From positions 1 through 20,360 of the IMG/VR virus record IMGVR_UViG_3300003177_000021: 20,360 nt of DNA; one strand, written 5' to 3'. The position numbers and the translations under genes were made by a program. This document shows, piece by piece, positions 6,931 through 13,696 of this stretch. Source of the DNA: a virus. Numbering within the stretch: the first letter of the stretch is position 1; every line of letters begins with the position of its first letter. Below the pieces are notes generated by a model, which worked only from the letters and a program-made list of their open reading frames with translations, made no database searches and was not told where the DNA came from.

Positions 6931-6959
6931 ATTATATAAAATTTGTTTCAAAAAGTTAA
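6931..6959 (-). promoter_or_regulatory. Sigma-70-like promoter for the RNR gene
   Basis: On the minus strand TTAACT (6954-6959) is followed after 17 bases by TATAAT (6931-6936), with transcription expected near 6924, just before the AAGGAGGC site. The -35 box is followed by TTTT as in the other five minus-strand promoters. Confidence 0.75.
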
Positions 6960-7004
6960 CTGTCATCATTTGAAGCGGGTAAATATTATTTACTCTGAAT
7001 TTAT

Positions 7005-7033
7005 TATAATAAAATTTTAGCATTTAGTAAATA
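7005..7033 (+). promoter_or_regulatory. Candidate promoter region for the terminase operon
   Basis: A TATAAT (7005-7010) without a recognisable -35 box is followed by TTTAGTAAATA (7023-7033), the 11-mer also found at 197-207. If the second acts as a late promoter -10, the transcript would begin near 7040, which excludes the GTG at 7037 as a start and supports ATG 7085. Function is inferred. Confidence 0.4.
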
Positions 7034-7084
7034 TGTGTGAATAAATCTTATCAAAACAGCAAAAATCAAAAATGTGAGGTGTTC

Positions 7085-9073
7085 ATGGAACAAAAATTAT
7101 ATTACAACAACATTTATGGTTTGCGCAATACAAATACAAAATTACAATATACAGAAAAACAAATAAAAGAAATTATAAAATGTTCCAGTGATATTGAATA
7201 TTTTTTAGCTAATTATATAAAAGTTATTCACCCTGATAAAGGTTTAGTACCATTCAAGTTATATGATTTTCAGAAAGAAATAATCGAATATTACCAAAAA
7301 TATGATAGGGTGATAATTATGTCATCACGACAATGTATAACTGGTGATACTGAAATAGTTGTTAATGATGAAAAAACAACAATTGAACAATTATTCAAAA
7401 CTTATGATAAACCATCAAATAATGTAATATTTTTATATACAAAATTTATACAATCATTAGATATATCACACTTAAACAAATATATTGAAACACCATTTGG
7501 TAAAACAAAAATTTTAGAATTACACAAAACAATACCTTACAGAAAATACCGCATTGAGTTAGCTAATGGTTTAGTTTTAGAAGGTGCTCATAATCATGTT
7601 GTAATAACAGCATCAAATGAAGAAATTTATTTGAAAAATGCTTTAGGTGAAACTTTACAAACAATAAAAGGTAATAGTAAAGTTGTAAAGGTTATTGATT
7701 TAGGTATTGAAGAAAATATGTATGATATGACATTAGAAGATGAAAGAGGGCTTTATTATTCAAATGGTATTTTAAGTCATAATTCAGGCAAAACAATTTC
7801 AACGGTAGGTTATTTGTTACATTACATTTTATTTAACGAAGCTAAAAATGTAGCAATTTTGGCAAATAAAGGTGAAACAGCAAGATATATTTTAAGCATT
7901 TTGAAAGATATGTATGTAAATTTACCTATTTGGTTACAACAAGGTGTTGTTGTTTGGAATAAAACATTTATTGAACTTGAAAACAAATGTAAAGTTTTAA
8001 CAAGCAGTACCAGTGATAATGCATTGCGTGGTTATACGTGTAATATTTTATATGTTGATGAGACCGCTTTCATACCTAACTGGAATACTTTCTTTTCAAG
8101 TGTTTATCCTATTATAAGTGCTGGTAAAGATACTAAAATCATATTCAGTTCAACACCACTTGGTTTAAATCATTTTGCTAAATTATGGTTTGAAGCAGAA
8201 CAAGGGTTAAATGGTTTTAAACCTTTGAAAATACCATATACAAAAGTGCCTGGTAGGGATGAAAAATGGGCTGAAAAAATCAGGAAAGAAATAGGTGAAC
8301 GCAGGTTCAAGCAAGAATATGAATTACAATTTTTAGGTAGTGATAATACTTTATTATCACCTGAAGCATTGAATAGTCTATATTCAAAGAAACCAATAAG
8401 GACAGACGCTGATGATAATATTTTGATATATAAAGATCCTATAGAAAATCACATTTATATTTTAATTATTGATATAGCTCATGGTAAAGGGCAAGATTAC
8501 TCAACAATACAGGTTATTGATATAACAAATCAACCATTTGAACAGGTAGCAGTTTTCAGGAGTAATACAGTACCAACAAATGTATTACCATTTTATATAA
8601 ACTATTTGGGTAATTTATATAATGAAGGACTTGTTGTAGTTGAGAATAATACTGGTGAAGACGTTTTGTATATATTGAATTATGAATATGAATACCCAAA
8701 TATATTTTATTGGAACAAAGAATTTGGTTTAAAAACCACAAAGAAAGTAAAACAAAAAGGTAACAGTCATTTGAAATATTTAATTGAAAATAAACAGTTA
8801 TTGATATATGATTTTGATACAATACATGAATTAAGTGTTTATGCTTTACATGGTAATACTTATCAAGCTATAAAAGGTGAACATGATGATTTAGTCATGC
8901 CTTTAGTATTATTTGCTTATATTGTTGGTGATAAACAATTAAATGAATATTATATTAATCAAGAAGTATATAAACCACCTAAACAAATTGAACATGATAA
9001 CTTTAAATTCATTGGTTTTTATACAAATGGCGAAGAAGTTGAAAAATTGAGCATTGAAAAGGAGGAATTTTAA
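7085..9073 (+). CDS. Large terminase subunit (T4 gp17-like) with an intein
   Basis: The packaging motor: an ATPase that drives DNA into the prohead plus a nuclease that cuts genome-length DNA. The precursor has 662 residues; removing the 150-residue intein (residues 84-233) leaves 512. The N-terminus resembles gp17 (LANYIKVIHPDKGLVPFKLYDFQ). After splicing, Walker A reads SSRQSGKT; Walker B is ILYVDE, and SSTPLG is the coupling motif. The C-terminal RNase H-like nuclease shows IIDIAHGKGQDYS, VVVENN and HDDLV, which supply the expected acidic residues. ATG 7085 is chosen because GAGGTG (7076-7081) precedes it, although the spacing is short; the frame is open to a GTG at 7037 with no ribosome binding site. 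The gp15-like gene starts right after its stop. Confidence 0.93.
   Translation: MEQKLYYNNIYGLRNTNTKLQYTEKQIKEIIKCSSDIEYFLANYIKVIHPDKGLVPFKLYDFQKEIIEYYQKYDRVIIMSSRQCITGDTEIVVNDEKTTIEQLFKTYDKPSNNVIFLYTKFIQSLDISHLNKYIETPFGKTKILELHKTIPYRKYRIELANGLVLEGAHNHVVITASNEEIYLKNALGETLQTIKGNSKVVKVIDLGIEENMYDMTLEDERGLYYSNGILSHNSGKTISTVGYLLHYILFNEAKNVAILANKGETARYILSILKDMYVNLPIWLQQGVVVWNKTFIELENKCKVLTSSTSDNALRGYTCNILYVDETAFIPNWNTFFSSVYPIISAGKDTKIIFSSTPLGLNHFAKLWFEAEQGLNGFKPLKIPYTKVPGRDEKWAEKIRKEIGERRFKQEYELQFLGSDNTLLSPEALNSLYSKKPIRTDADDNILIYKDPIENHIYILIIDIAHGKGQDYSTIQVIDITNQPFEQVAVFRSNTVPTNVLPFYINYLGNLYNEGLVVVENNTGEDVLYILNYEYEYPNIFYWNKEFGLKTTKKVKQKGNSHLKYLIENKQLLIYDFDTIHELSVYALHGNTYQAIKGEHDDLVMPLVLFAYIVGDKQLNEYYINQEVYKPPKQIEHDNFKFIGFYTNGEEVEKLSIEKEEF
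7334..7783 (+). other. Mini-intein in the terminase Walker A motif (150 residues)
   Basis: The insert starts CITGDTEIVV, has a block B-like GAHNH around intein residues 84-88, and ends NGILSHN with the standard His-Asn; the next residue is Ser (SGKT). It splits the ATP-binding loop as SSRQ|SGKT, so the ATPase cannot work until splicing. At 150 residues it has only splicing domains and no endonuclease. Confidence 0.93.
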
Positions 9074-9742
9074 ATGACATTTTATTATTTTGAAACTATC
9101 AAAAAATACATAATTGCTTTTGCTTCATTGTTTGATGAAATTTATATACAAAGGTGGAATGCTAAAACAAATGAATTTGAACAATTGAAAGTACCTATCA
9201 CATTTGCTCCTAAACAAAAAGTATATGAATATATGCGTCAAAATAGACCTGATATAAGTGTTTATTTGCCCAGGTTAGGTTTTGTTTTATCGGGTATTGA
9301 ATATGACCCAAGTAGAAAGAGACAAACTAATGTTATAATAGGTAAAGATCCTGATAATGATAAAATATTATTAGAAGGTGTACCTTATATATTAACATTT
9401 GATATGGGTATTTGGACCAAATATTATGAAGATAACTTACAAATAATTGAACAAATAGCAAGTCAATTTGCCCCTGACGTTACCATTTCATTGAAAGAAG
9501 ATATTTTACTACAATTTGAAAGGAATTTCACAATCCAATTGAATAGTATCAATTTTAACATAAATGAACAATTTGGTGAAGAAGATATAAGAATAATACA
9601 AAGTGGATTAAATTTTACTGCTAAAGGGTATATTTATCCAAATATTCTTGATAGTAAACTTATCAAACAAATTGATTTGACTGGTTATTACAAAAGCAAA
9701 CAAGAACAAGCTAAAGTATTCGAAAAATTAATAAAACCATGA
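9074..9742 (+). CDS. T4 gp15-like tail sheath stabilizer / tail completion protein
   Basis: A 222-residue protein resembling T4 gp15, the ring that caps the finished tail, stabilises the contracted sheath and joins it to the head. The family pattern is visible at the N-terminus: YYFETIKKYIIAFASLFDEI followed by an IYIQRWN strand and the VPITFAPKQKVYEYMRQ block, with the conserved proline/aromatic motif. Later segments (LPRLGFVLSGIEYDPSRK, then VPYILTFDMGIWTK) also fit. ATG 9074 begins directly after the terminase stop, with AAGGAGG at 9059-9065 inside the terminase gene, so the two are probably translationally coupled. T4 keeps genes 15, 16 and 17 adjacent, though in a different order. Confidence 0.8.
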   Translation: MTFYYFETIKKYIIAFASLFDEIYIQRWNAKTNEFEQLKVPITFAPKQKVYEYMRQNRPDISVYLPRLGFVLSGIEYDPSRKRQTNVIIGKDPDNDKILLEGVPYILTFDMGIWTKYYEDNLQIIEQIASQFAPDVTISLKEDILLQFERNFTIQLNSINFNINEQFGEEDIRIIQSGLNFTAKGYIYPNILDSKLIKQIDLTGYYKSKQEQAKVFEKLIKP

Positions 9743-9755
9743 AAGGAGGATTATA

Positions 9756-10208
9756 ATGAAACATAAAATTAATGTTTATAATAAAAAGGCTGATAAAATT
9801 GCTGAAAAATTGAATATTGAAGATATACAACAAGTTGATTTGAAAGAAGTACCAAAAGTTGATAGCCATTTGAATGAAGAAATGACTGATTTGAATGAAG
9901 ATTATAGTATATTAAGGCAAAAAATAGCACATATATTAGTAAGAAGTGAAGAAATATTAGATGAAGCAACAAAAACAGTTAAAGTTATGCCAAATGCTAT
10001 GAACATCAGTGCTTTTAGTGATTTGGTGAAAAGTATTAGTGAAAGTTCAAAAATGTTGTTAGAAGTTCACAAAGAAATCATTGGTATTCAAGAAAAGCAA
10101 TTGAAAATGGAACAAATGAAAAAGGAATTAAATGAAGAAGTGAAACAAAATGAACAATTAACTGCTTCAACATTGAAAGATATTTTGAAAATAGTAAAAG
10201 AGGGTTGA
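9756..10208 (+). CDS. Probable small terminase subunit (T4 gp16-like)
   Basis: A 150-residue, highly charged and probably helical protein. The core from about residue 44 (LNEDYSILRQKIAHILVRSE…, then a MPNAMNISAFSDLVKSISE segment, then KMLLEVHKEI) has the layout of T4-type small terminases: a D-Y-x-x-x-R start, a long helix, a short break containing proline, and a second helix ending in a leucine-rich stretch. Small terminases bind the packaging start and regulate the motor. The ribosome binding site AAAGGAGG (9742-9749) overlaps the gp15-like stop. It lies downstream of gp17 and gp15, not directly before gp17 as in T4. The match is to a short, weakly conserved family, so a different coiled-coil protein is possible. 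Confidence 0.6.
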   Translation: MKHKINVYNKKADKIAEKLNIEDIQQVDLKEVPKVDSHLNEEMTDLNEDYSILRQKIAHILVRSEEILDEATKTVKVMPNAMNISAFSDLVKSISESSKMLLEVHKEIIGIQEKQLKMEQMKKELNEEVKQNEQLTASTLKDILKIVKEG

Positions 10209-10239
10209 AGGTTTTTAACCCTCAACCCTTTGGTTTTTT
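10201..10239. terminator. Bidirectional terminator between convergent late and early genes
   Basis: An 11-bp stem with one A·C mismatch (10201-10211 with 10219-10229; AGGGTTGA… / …TCAACCCT) has a seven-base loop and is followed by TTGG and six T. Both flanking stop codons (10206-10208 on plus, 10222-10224 on minus) lie inside the hairpin. Confidence 0.82.
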
Positions 10240-10422
10240 AACATGAATTTTGTGTTCTGCTTTAAACCTACCATAAATAGCTAACAAACTACTCAAAGCA
10301 CCATTTACAGCAAAATACTTATCTTGAACATTGTGAGCGGTGAAAAATACAAACACAAAACTAATTAATGATATTACACCGCCCCAAACGGTTTTTGATT
10401 GATAAAAAGGCTTTGAACTCAT
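10222..10422 (-). CDS. Small membrane protein, possible holin
   Basis: A 66-residue protein starting MSSKPFYQSKTVWGG. The N-terminal YQSKTVWGGVIS stretch leads into one clear hydrophobic segment (about residues 13-29), then a second, weaker one around residues 40-50 (VNGALSSLLAIYGRF), and a basic tail (KHKIHVKKPKG). Similar short proteins with a YQSKT-x-WG start occur next to lysis genes in many phages and prophages and are often called holins, which would open the membrane at lysis. No obvious ribosome binding site precedes the ATG; the upstream gene stops 13 bases away (10436), so coupling is likely. It is the last gene of its transcription unit, ahead of the terminator. The lytic transglycosylase at 13697-14323 could be its partner. 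Confidence 0.5.
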   Translation of the reverse strand: MSSKPFYQSKTVWGGVISLISFVFVFFTAHNVQDKYFAVNGALSSLLAIYGRFKAEHKIHVKKPKG

Positions 10423-10435
10423 AAATTCAACAGTG

Positions 10436-10621
10436 CTACTGGGCAGGTTTATCTTTACTTTTATTTAAATCAAGTATCACCTTTTTCCCATAACCTAAAT
10501 CATCAACTACTTCTTTAACTAAACCTATAATTTCATCAATAGTTAGCTTTTTATCAGCAAAATCTTGTTCAATCCTGCCAATCAATTTACCTATTAAAGT
10601 AAAAATTTCTTGAGTATTCAT
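10436..10621 (-). CDS. Hypothetical 61-residue protein
   Basis: A short helical protein (MNTQEIFTLIGKLIGRIEQ…, with a KKLTIDEIIGLVKEVVDDL segment) with amphipathic helices, no transmembrane segment and a charged end (NKSKDKPAQ). Start ATG follows AAAGGAGG with nine bases between. It lies between gp32 and the small membrane gene and is cotranscribed with both. Its helices resemble the cytoplasmic partners often found beside small phage membrane proteins, but I do not recognise a family and claim no function. Confidence 0.7.
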   Translation of the reverse strand: MNTQEIFTLIGKLIGRIEQDFADKKLTIDEIIGLVKEVVDDLGYGKKVILDLNKSKDKPAQ

Positions 10622-10649
10622 ATTTACTCAACCTCCTTTGTTATTTTTG

Positions 10650-11513
10650 TTAAAAATCTACATCATCAATATCATCTAAATCATCATCAAAATCAATATC
10701 ATCTTCTTCAACTTCTTCTTTTTGTTTTGGTTGTTGTTTAGGCTTGCTTGTTGTTTCAGGTTTATTTACTTGAGTTGGCATTTCTACACCCAAAGCATCA
10801 TTCAAAATAGCTTTTAATTTGTCATATGGTTTAATACTTTCAATAGCTTGTTGTTTAAAAGCTTCTAAATCATGTATTTGTTCATATATTTGTTTCATTT
10901 CTTTTTCAGTTTCAGCAATGGGTGTAATTTTGCCAGTAAATTCACTCAAATCATAATTATTATACCCACCTTTTTGAGTTACTTTCAATTTGAAATCCAT
11001 ACCTTCAAAGAAATCAAATACCATTACAGGTTCATCTTCAGGCATTTCAGGTGCTACTTTTGCCATTATCATATTGTAAACTGTAACTGGTAATTTGTAC
11101 AAAAACACTTTACCATTGTTTTCAGGATTGTTTTTATCATTTTTGATATATACATTAACCCATTTTTCACGCCTACGCCAAACATCACGGGCAAAATCAT
11201 TGCCTTCATTAAACAAAGCATTTGAATATTCACAAATAGGGCAAGATTCTGACCAGTCTTTTGTTTTTGGACATACTTCAATAATCCATCTGCCATTTAA
11301 TTGAAAAGCATGTCTTTGAATTTCAATAATAGGTTCTAATGTTGGGTCTTTTTGTGGCAAAAATCTCATTAGCACATAAGCATTACCTGATTTGTCAACT
11401 GTTGGGTACCAAATACGTTCATCTTTTGAGTAACCTTTCTTTTCATTTTCTTTAATTTTTTCAATACCTGCCTGTAAATTTTTCAATTTGTTTTTGAACT
11501 CATTAAAATCCAT
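10650..11513 (-). CDS. Single-stranded DNA-binding protein (T4 gp32-like)
   Basis: Coats single-stranded DNA during replication, recombination and repair. The 287-residue protein has the three parts of gp32: a basic N-terminal stretch (FKNKLKNLQAGIEKIKENEKK) for cooperative binding, a zinc-containing OB-fold core, and an acidic C-terminal tail (EEVEEDDIDFDDDLDDIDD) for partner contacts. Zinc ligands H68, C81, C91 and C94 have exactly the spacing of T4 gp32 (H64, C77, C87, C90). A linker rich in K, P, Q and T separates core and tail. Start ATG 11511-11513 follows AAGGAGG (11520-11526). The gene has its own promoter inside the upstream gene, as suits a protein needed in large amount, and lies beside gp59- and gp33-like genes as in T4. 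Confidence 0.93.
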   Translation of the reverse strand: MDFNEFKNKLKNLQAGIEKIKENEKKGYSKDERIWYPTVDKSGNAYVLMRFLPQKDPTLEPIIEIQRHAFQLNGRWIIEVCPKTKDWSESCPICEYSNALFNEGNDFARDVWRRREKWVNVYIKNDKNNPENNGKVFLYKLPVTVYNMIMAKVAPEMPEDEPVMVFDFFEGMDFKLKVTQKGGYNNYDLSEFTGKITPIAETEKEMKQIYEQIHDLEAFKQQAIESIKPYDKLKAILNDALGVEMPTQVNKPETTSKPKQQPKQKEEVEEDDIDFDDDLDDIDDVDF

Positions 11514-11514
11514 G

Positions 11515-12105
11515 TTAACCCTCCTTCCTTATTTTCATTTCATGTATTAACATTATAACCCTTTTTTGATAAAAAGTTAAAATTGATTTGAACATATAAT
11601 TAGCTTTTGCTAACAATAACGCCTCCTCTTGGTATAATTCATTTTCTGGCAATTTGTTTTTGAATAAGCTATATAATACCATATCTAATACCCAATCATG
11701 TTTTAAATATTCATAAAATACTTGAGTTGCTGTTTTGTTGCCTTTGTATTCAATGAACTGTTGAAACCTTTTGTCAATGTCAGTAAAATAAATTTGTTTA
11801 GTTTCATTCAAAGCCTGTTTTAATGATGATAAATTTGTTGAAAATAAGTAATTCAAAGCGGGTTTCATATTATTATATACATATTGCCATAAATGTAAAG
11901 CACATAATTTTTTATTTTGACAACAATATTCAAAAACATACCTTTTTGTTTGATAATGTTTAAACCTATTAGCAGGTAAAAATTCATTAGGGTAATTATT
12001 TACCCTAACCCATTCATTGGTTAAGTATTTATTCAATATGTGAAAAAATTGATAACACTTTATGGTTGATAAATTACCATAAAAGGTAACAAATATGTCT
12101 TTCAA
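11515..12105 (-). CDS. Helicase loader candidate (T4 gp59-like)
   Basis: A 196-residue, very basic and aromatic protein directly upstream of gp32, where T4 has gene 59. T4 gp59 loads the gp41 replicative helicase onto gp32-coated forks. Similarities are in layout: Y-x-x-(5)-K/N-Y near the start (KCYQFFHILNKYLTNEWVRV), a RFKHYQTKRYVFEYCCQ basic-aromatic helix followed by a WQYVYNN segment like the gp59 N-domain, then LKQALNETKQIYFTDI and a helical C-terminal half. Conservation is low, so this depends on synteny plus pattern. The start is TTG (12103-12105), overlapping the upstream TGA, with AAGGTG (12111-12116) five bases ahead; no better ATG exists nearby. The gp32 promoter lies in its 3' part. 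Confidence 0.5.
   Translation of the reverse strand: MKDIFVTFYGNLSTIKCYQFFHILNKYLTNEWVRVNNYPNEFLPANRFKHYQTKRYVFEYCCQNKKLCALHLWQYVYNNMKPALNYLFSTNLSSLKQALNETKQIYFTDIDKRFQQFIEYKGNKTATQVFYEYLKHDWVLDMVLYSLFKNKLPENELYQEEALLLAKANYMFKSILTFYQKRVIMLIHEMKIRKEG
11552..11580 (-). promoter_or_regulatory. Internal promoter for gp32
   Basis: TTAACT (11575-11580) and TATAAT (11552-11557) on the minus strand are separated by 17 bases and lie within the 3' part of the gp59-like gene, about 40 bases before the gp32 start. Confidence 0.7.
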
Positions 12106-12332
12106 ATGTTCACCTTTTTGTTGTGATTTTTCTTTTTTAACAAATTTAACTGTTTCACATCATTTTCAAGCCTTGACATGAAAACAGGGTCTGATTTGAT
12201 GAATGAAACAATGTCCTCTTCTGTTAAATCTTGGTATTCTTCAAACATGTCTTGAATACATTCCCAATAATTTTCACATAAACCTTTGCGTTTACGTATA
12301 TAAATTTCTTCAATAAATTGTTGTCTATTCAT
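12102..12332 (-). CDS. Late-transcription coactivator candidate (T4 gp33-like)
   Basis: A 76-residue protein in the T4 gene 33 slot (order 33-59-32). In T4, gp33 bridges RNA polymerase to the sliding clamp and activates late promoters. The sequence resembles gp33 in its helix-forming core: a FIEEIYIRKRKG start, a C-x-x-YWECIQDMFEE helix where gp33 has a Tyr-Leu-Glu-Ala helix, an acidic LTEEDIVSFI stretch and an NDVKQLNLLK end. The C-terminus is basic (KKKNHNKKVNI) and I do not see the usual clamp-binding hydrophobic tail of T4 gp33. ATG 12330-12332 is chosen because AAGGA (12341-12345) precedes it; the frame is open to 12362. The start overlaps the upstream stop and its end overlaps the gp59-like TTG, so translation is coupled. 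Confidence 0.45.
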   Translation of the reverse strand: MNRQQFIEEIYIRKRKGLCENYWECIQDMFEEYQDLTEEDIVSFIKSDPVFMSRLENDVKQLNLLKKKNHNKKVNI

Positions 12333-13197
12333 TATTAATATCCTTTTCATTAACATATTCAATAAATGATTTCAAAACATTTTGTGCTTTATCAGGGTTT
12401 GTTATAACAACACCACCAGCATTTTTATGACCACCTATGCTTTCTATATAAGATTCATTTTTCAATTGTTCAAAAAATTGTGTTAAATCTTTAGTTGATT
12501 TTAAATGCAACCTATTTGAACTACTCATGAAAAAATAATGTTCATATGGCAAATAAAGAGTTAACTCCATATCAACATCTTTGTCAATTACAATACAAAC
12601 ATTTTCAATAATTTCATAACGTTTGTCATTTATGAATTGTAAAATACGTTTTTCTTTTTCATCAAAAATCTTTTTCATTTCATCAGTTACTACATCAGGT
12701 TGTTTCATAAATTGTTGCTTAAATATTTCAAATTTAACATGCCAAAAATAAGCATTAATAACCCTACTTGCTTTGTAATTGTGTAACCACAAATCATAAT
12801 CATTTGTCCATTCAACTAATTGCTCATATTTTTGTATTTCAGGGTATTGTTTGTTATACTTATCATATATGATTTTTGCGGCACATTTTGTTGTATCAAT
12901 AACACAGGTTTTAACAAAATCAGGGTATTGTTCATCATTTGATCTTTGGTGATGGTCATAATAATGTATAGCTTCAAAACTGCTTAACATATTCATTTGT
13001 TCAGGTGTAATACGCAAATCAGTTATGTATAATATACCATGTTTGAACAATAACTTTTGTAATGTATTATCAAGGTAATTATAACCAACTGGGTAAATTT
13101 GATATATACTACCTTTCAAAAATAATTCTTCAATCAATATACTTGAAACAACACCATCCAAATCATAATGTGTTAAATTGATTTTGTTTTCACTCAT
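12325..13197 (-). CDS. DHH-family phosphoesterase (RecJ / oligoribonuclease-like)
   Basis: A 290-residue metal-dependent phosphoesterase. Motif I is HYDLDGVVSS (H10, D12, D14), motif II is YITDL (D60), the hallmark DHH is at 81-83 and motif IV is NDYD near 132-135. The C-terminal DHHA1-type substrate motif IGGHKNAGG is at 254-262. Such enzymes hydrolyse single-stranded DNA (RecJ), short oligonucleotides (NrnA) or similar phosphodiesters; the compact length without extra OB domains favours an oligonucleotide-degrading role, perhaps recycling nucleotides or aiding recombination. ATG 13195-13197 follows GGAGG (13203-13207); the upstream ATG (13209) overlaps this site. It heads the transcription unit leading through the gp33- and gp59-like genes. 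Substrate is inferred. Confidence 0.88.
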   Translation of the reverse strand: MSENKINLTHYDLDGVVSSILIEELFLKGSIYQIYPVGYNYLDNTLQKLLFKHGILYITDLRITPEQMNMLSSFEAIHYYDHHQRSNDEQYPDFVKTCVIDTTKCAAKIIYDKYNKQYPEIQKYEQLVEWTNDYDLWLHNYKASRVINAYFWHVKFEIFKQQFMKQPDVVTDEMKKIFDEKEKRILQFINDKRYEIIENVCIVIDKDVDMELTLYLPYEHYFFMSSSNRLHLKSTKDLTQFFEQLKNESYIESIGGHKNAGGVVITNPDKAQNVLKSFIEYVNEKDINNE

Positions 13198-13242
13198 TTC
13201 AACCTCCATAAATCATTAATATATGTTTGTTTCACAAATATA

Positions 13243-13270
13243 ATTTTAACCTACTTTTTTAAAAAGTTAA
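13243..13270 (-). promoter_or_regulatory. Promoter upstream of the DHH gene
   Basis: Minus-strand TTAACT (13265-13270) and TAAAAT (13243-13248) are separated by 16 bases, in the 80-base gap before the DHH gene. The -10 box is weaker than in the other five. Confidence 0.6.
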
Positions 13271-13290
13271 TTTTAAAATCATTCAATGAA

Positions 13291-13695
13291 TTACACAGCA
13301 TCTTCATAGGTAAAAACTTCCGAAAACACCACTAATTTTTCCTGTATTGTGTGATATAATTTAAGGTTTTTTATGAAAATCTTAAAAATTACATTTAAAT
13401 CGTCGCTAATGCCATTTTTAAAATCATCTACACTTTGAAACCAAAACAATATAAATTTCAACACAATTGTTTTATCACCTTTTTGTATTTCATCAAAATT
13501 GCCACTATATTTGTGATAAAAATAGAAACTGATTTCTTTGCTAATTTGTTTTATAATATCTTTGCTATTTTCAATGCCTATTATTTCTAACACATCAAAT
13601 AAACCAAGTATTTTGGCATACATTTCAATTTTTTCATTATTTGGTATAAATGTATATGTAACTTTAATTGATGGTATTGCTTGTTGTTTGTTCAT
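13291..13695 (-). CDS. Hypothetical 134-residue protein
   Basis: Not recognised. The sequence is mixed alpha/beta with many aromatic and hydrophobic residues (EISFYFYHKYSGNF, LKFILFWFQ) but no convincing transmembrane segment. It starts at ATG 13693-13695 after AAGGAGA (13701-13707) and follows the transglycosylase gene with a gap of one base, so both are probably made together. No catalytic motif or metal-binding pattern is visible. The following gap (13210-13290) holds a promoter, so it ends this transcription unit. Confidence 0.75.
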   Translation of the reverse strand: MNKQQAIPSIKVTYTFIPNNEKIEMYAKILGLFDVLEIIGIENSKDIIKQISKEISFYFYHKYSGNFDEIQKGDKTIVLKFILFWFQSVDDFKNGISDDLNVIFKIFIKNLKLYHTIQEKLVVFSEVFTYEDAV

Positions 13696-13696
13696 A

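Noticed and set aside
6893-6931. Upstream ATG at 6931 as the RNR start
   Set aside because: It lies at the predicted -10 box, ahead of the expected transcription start, while ATG 6895 has an ideal AAGGAGGC site.
7037-7084. GTG 7037 as the terminase start
   Set aside because: No ribosome binding site precedes it, and it directly follows the candidate promoter motif; ATG 7085 has GAGGTG.
10872-11304. ORFs overlapping gp32 on both strands
   Set aside because: gp32 is secure by zinc ligands and acidic tail; these frames are shadows without start signals.
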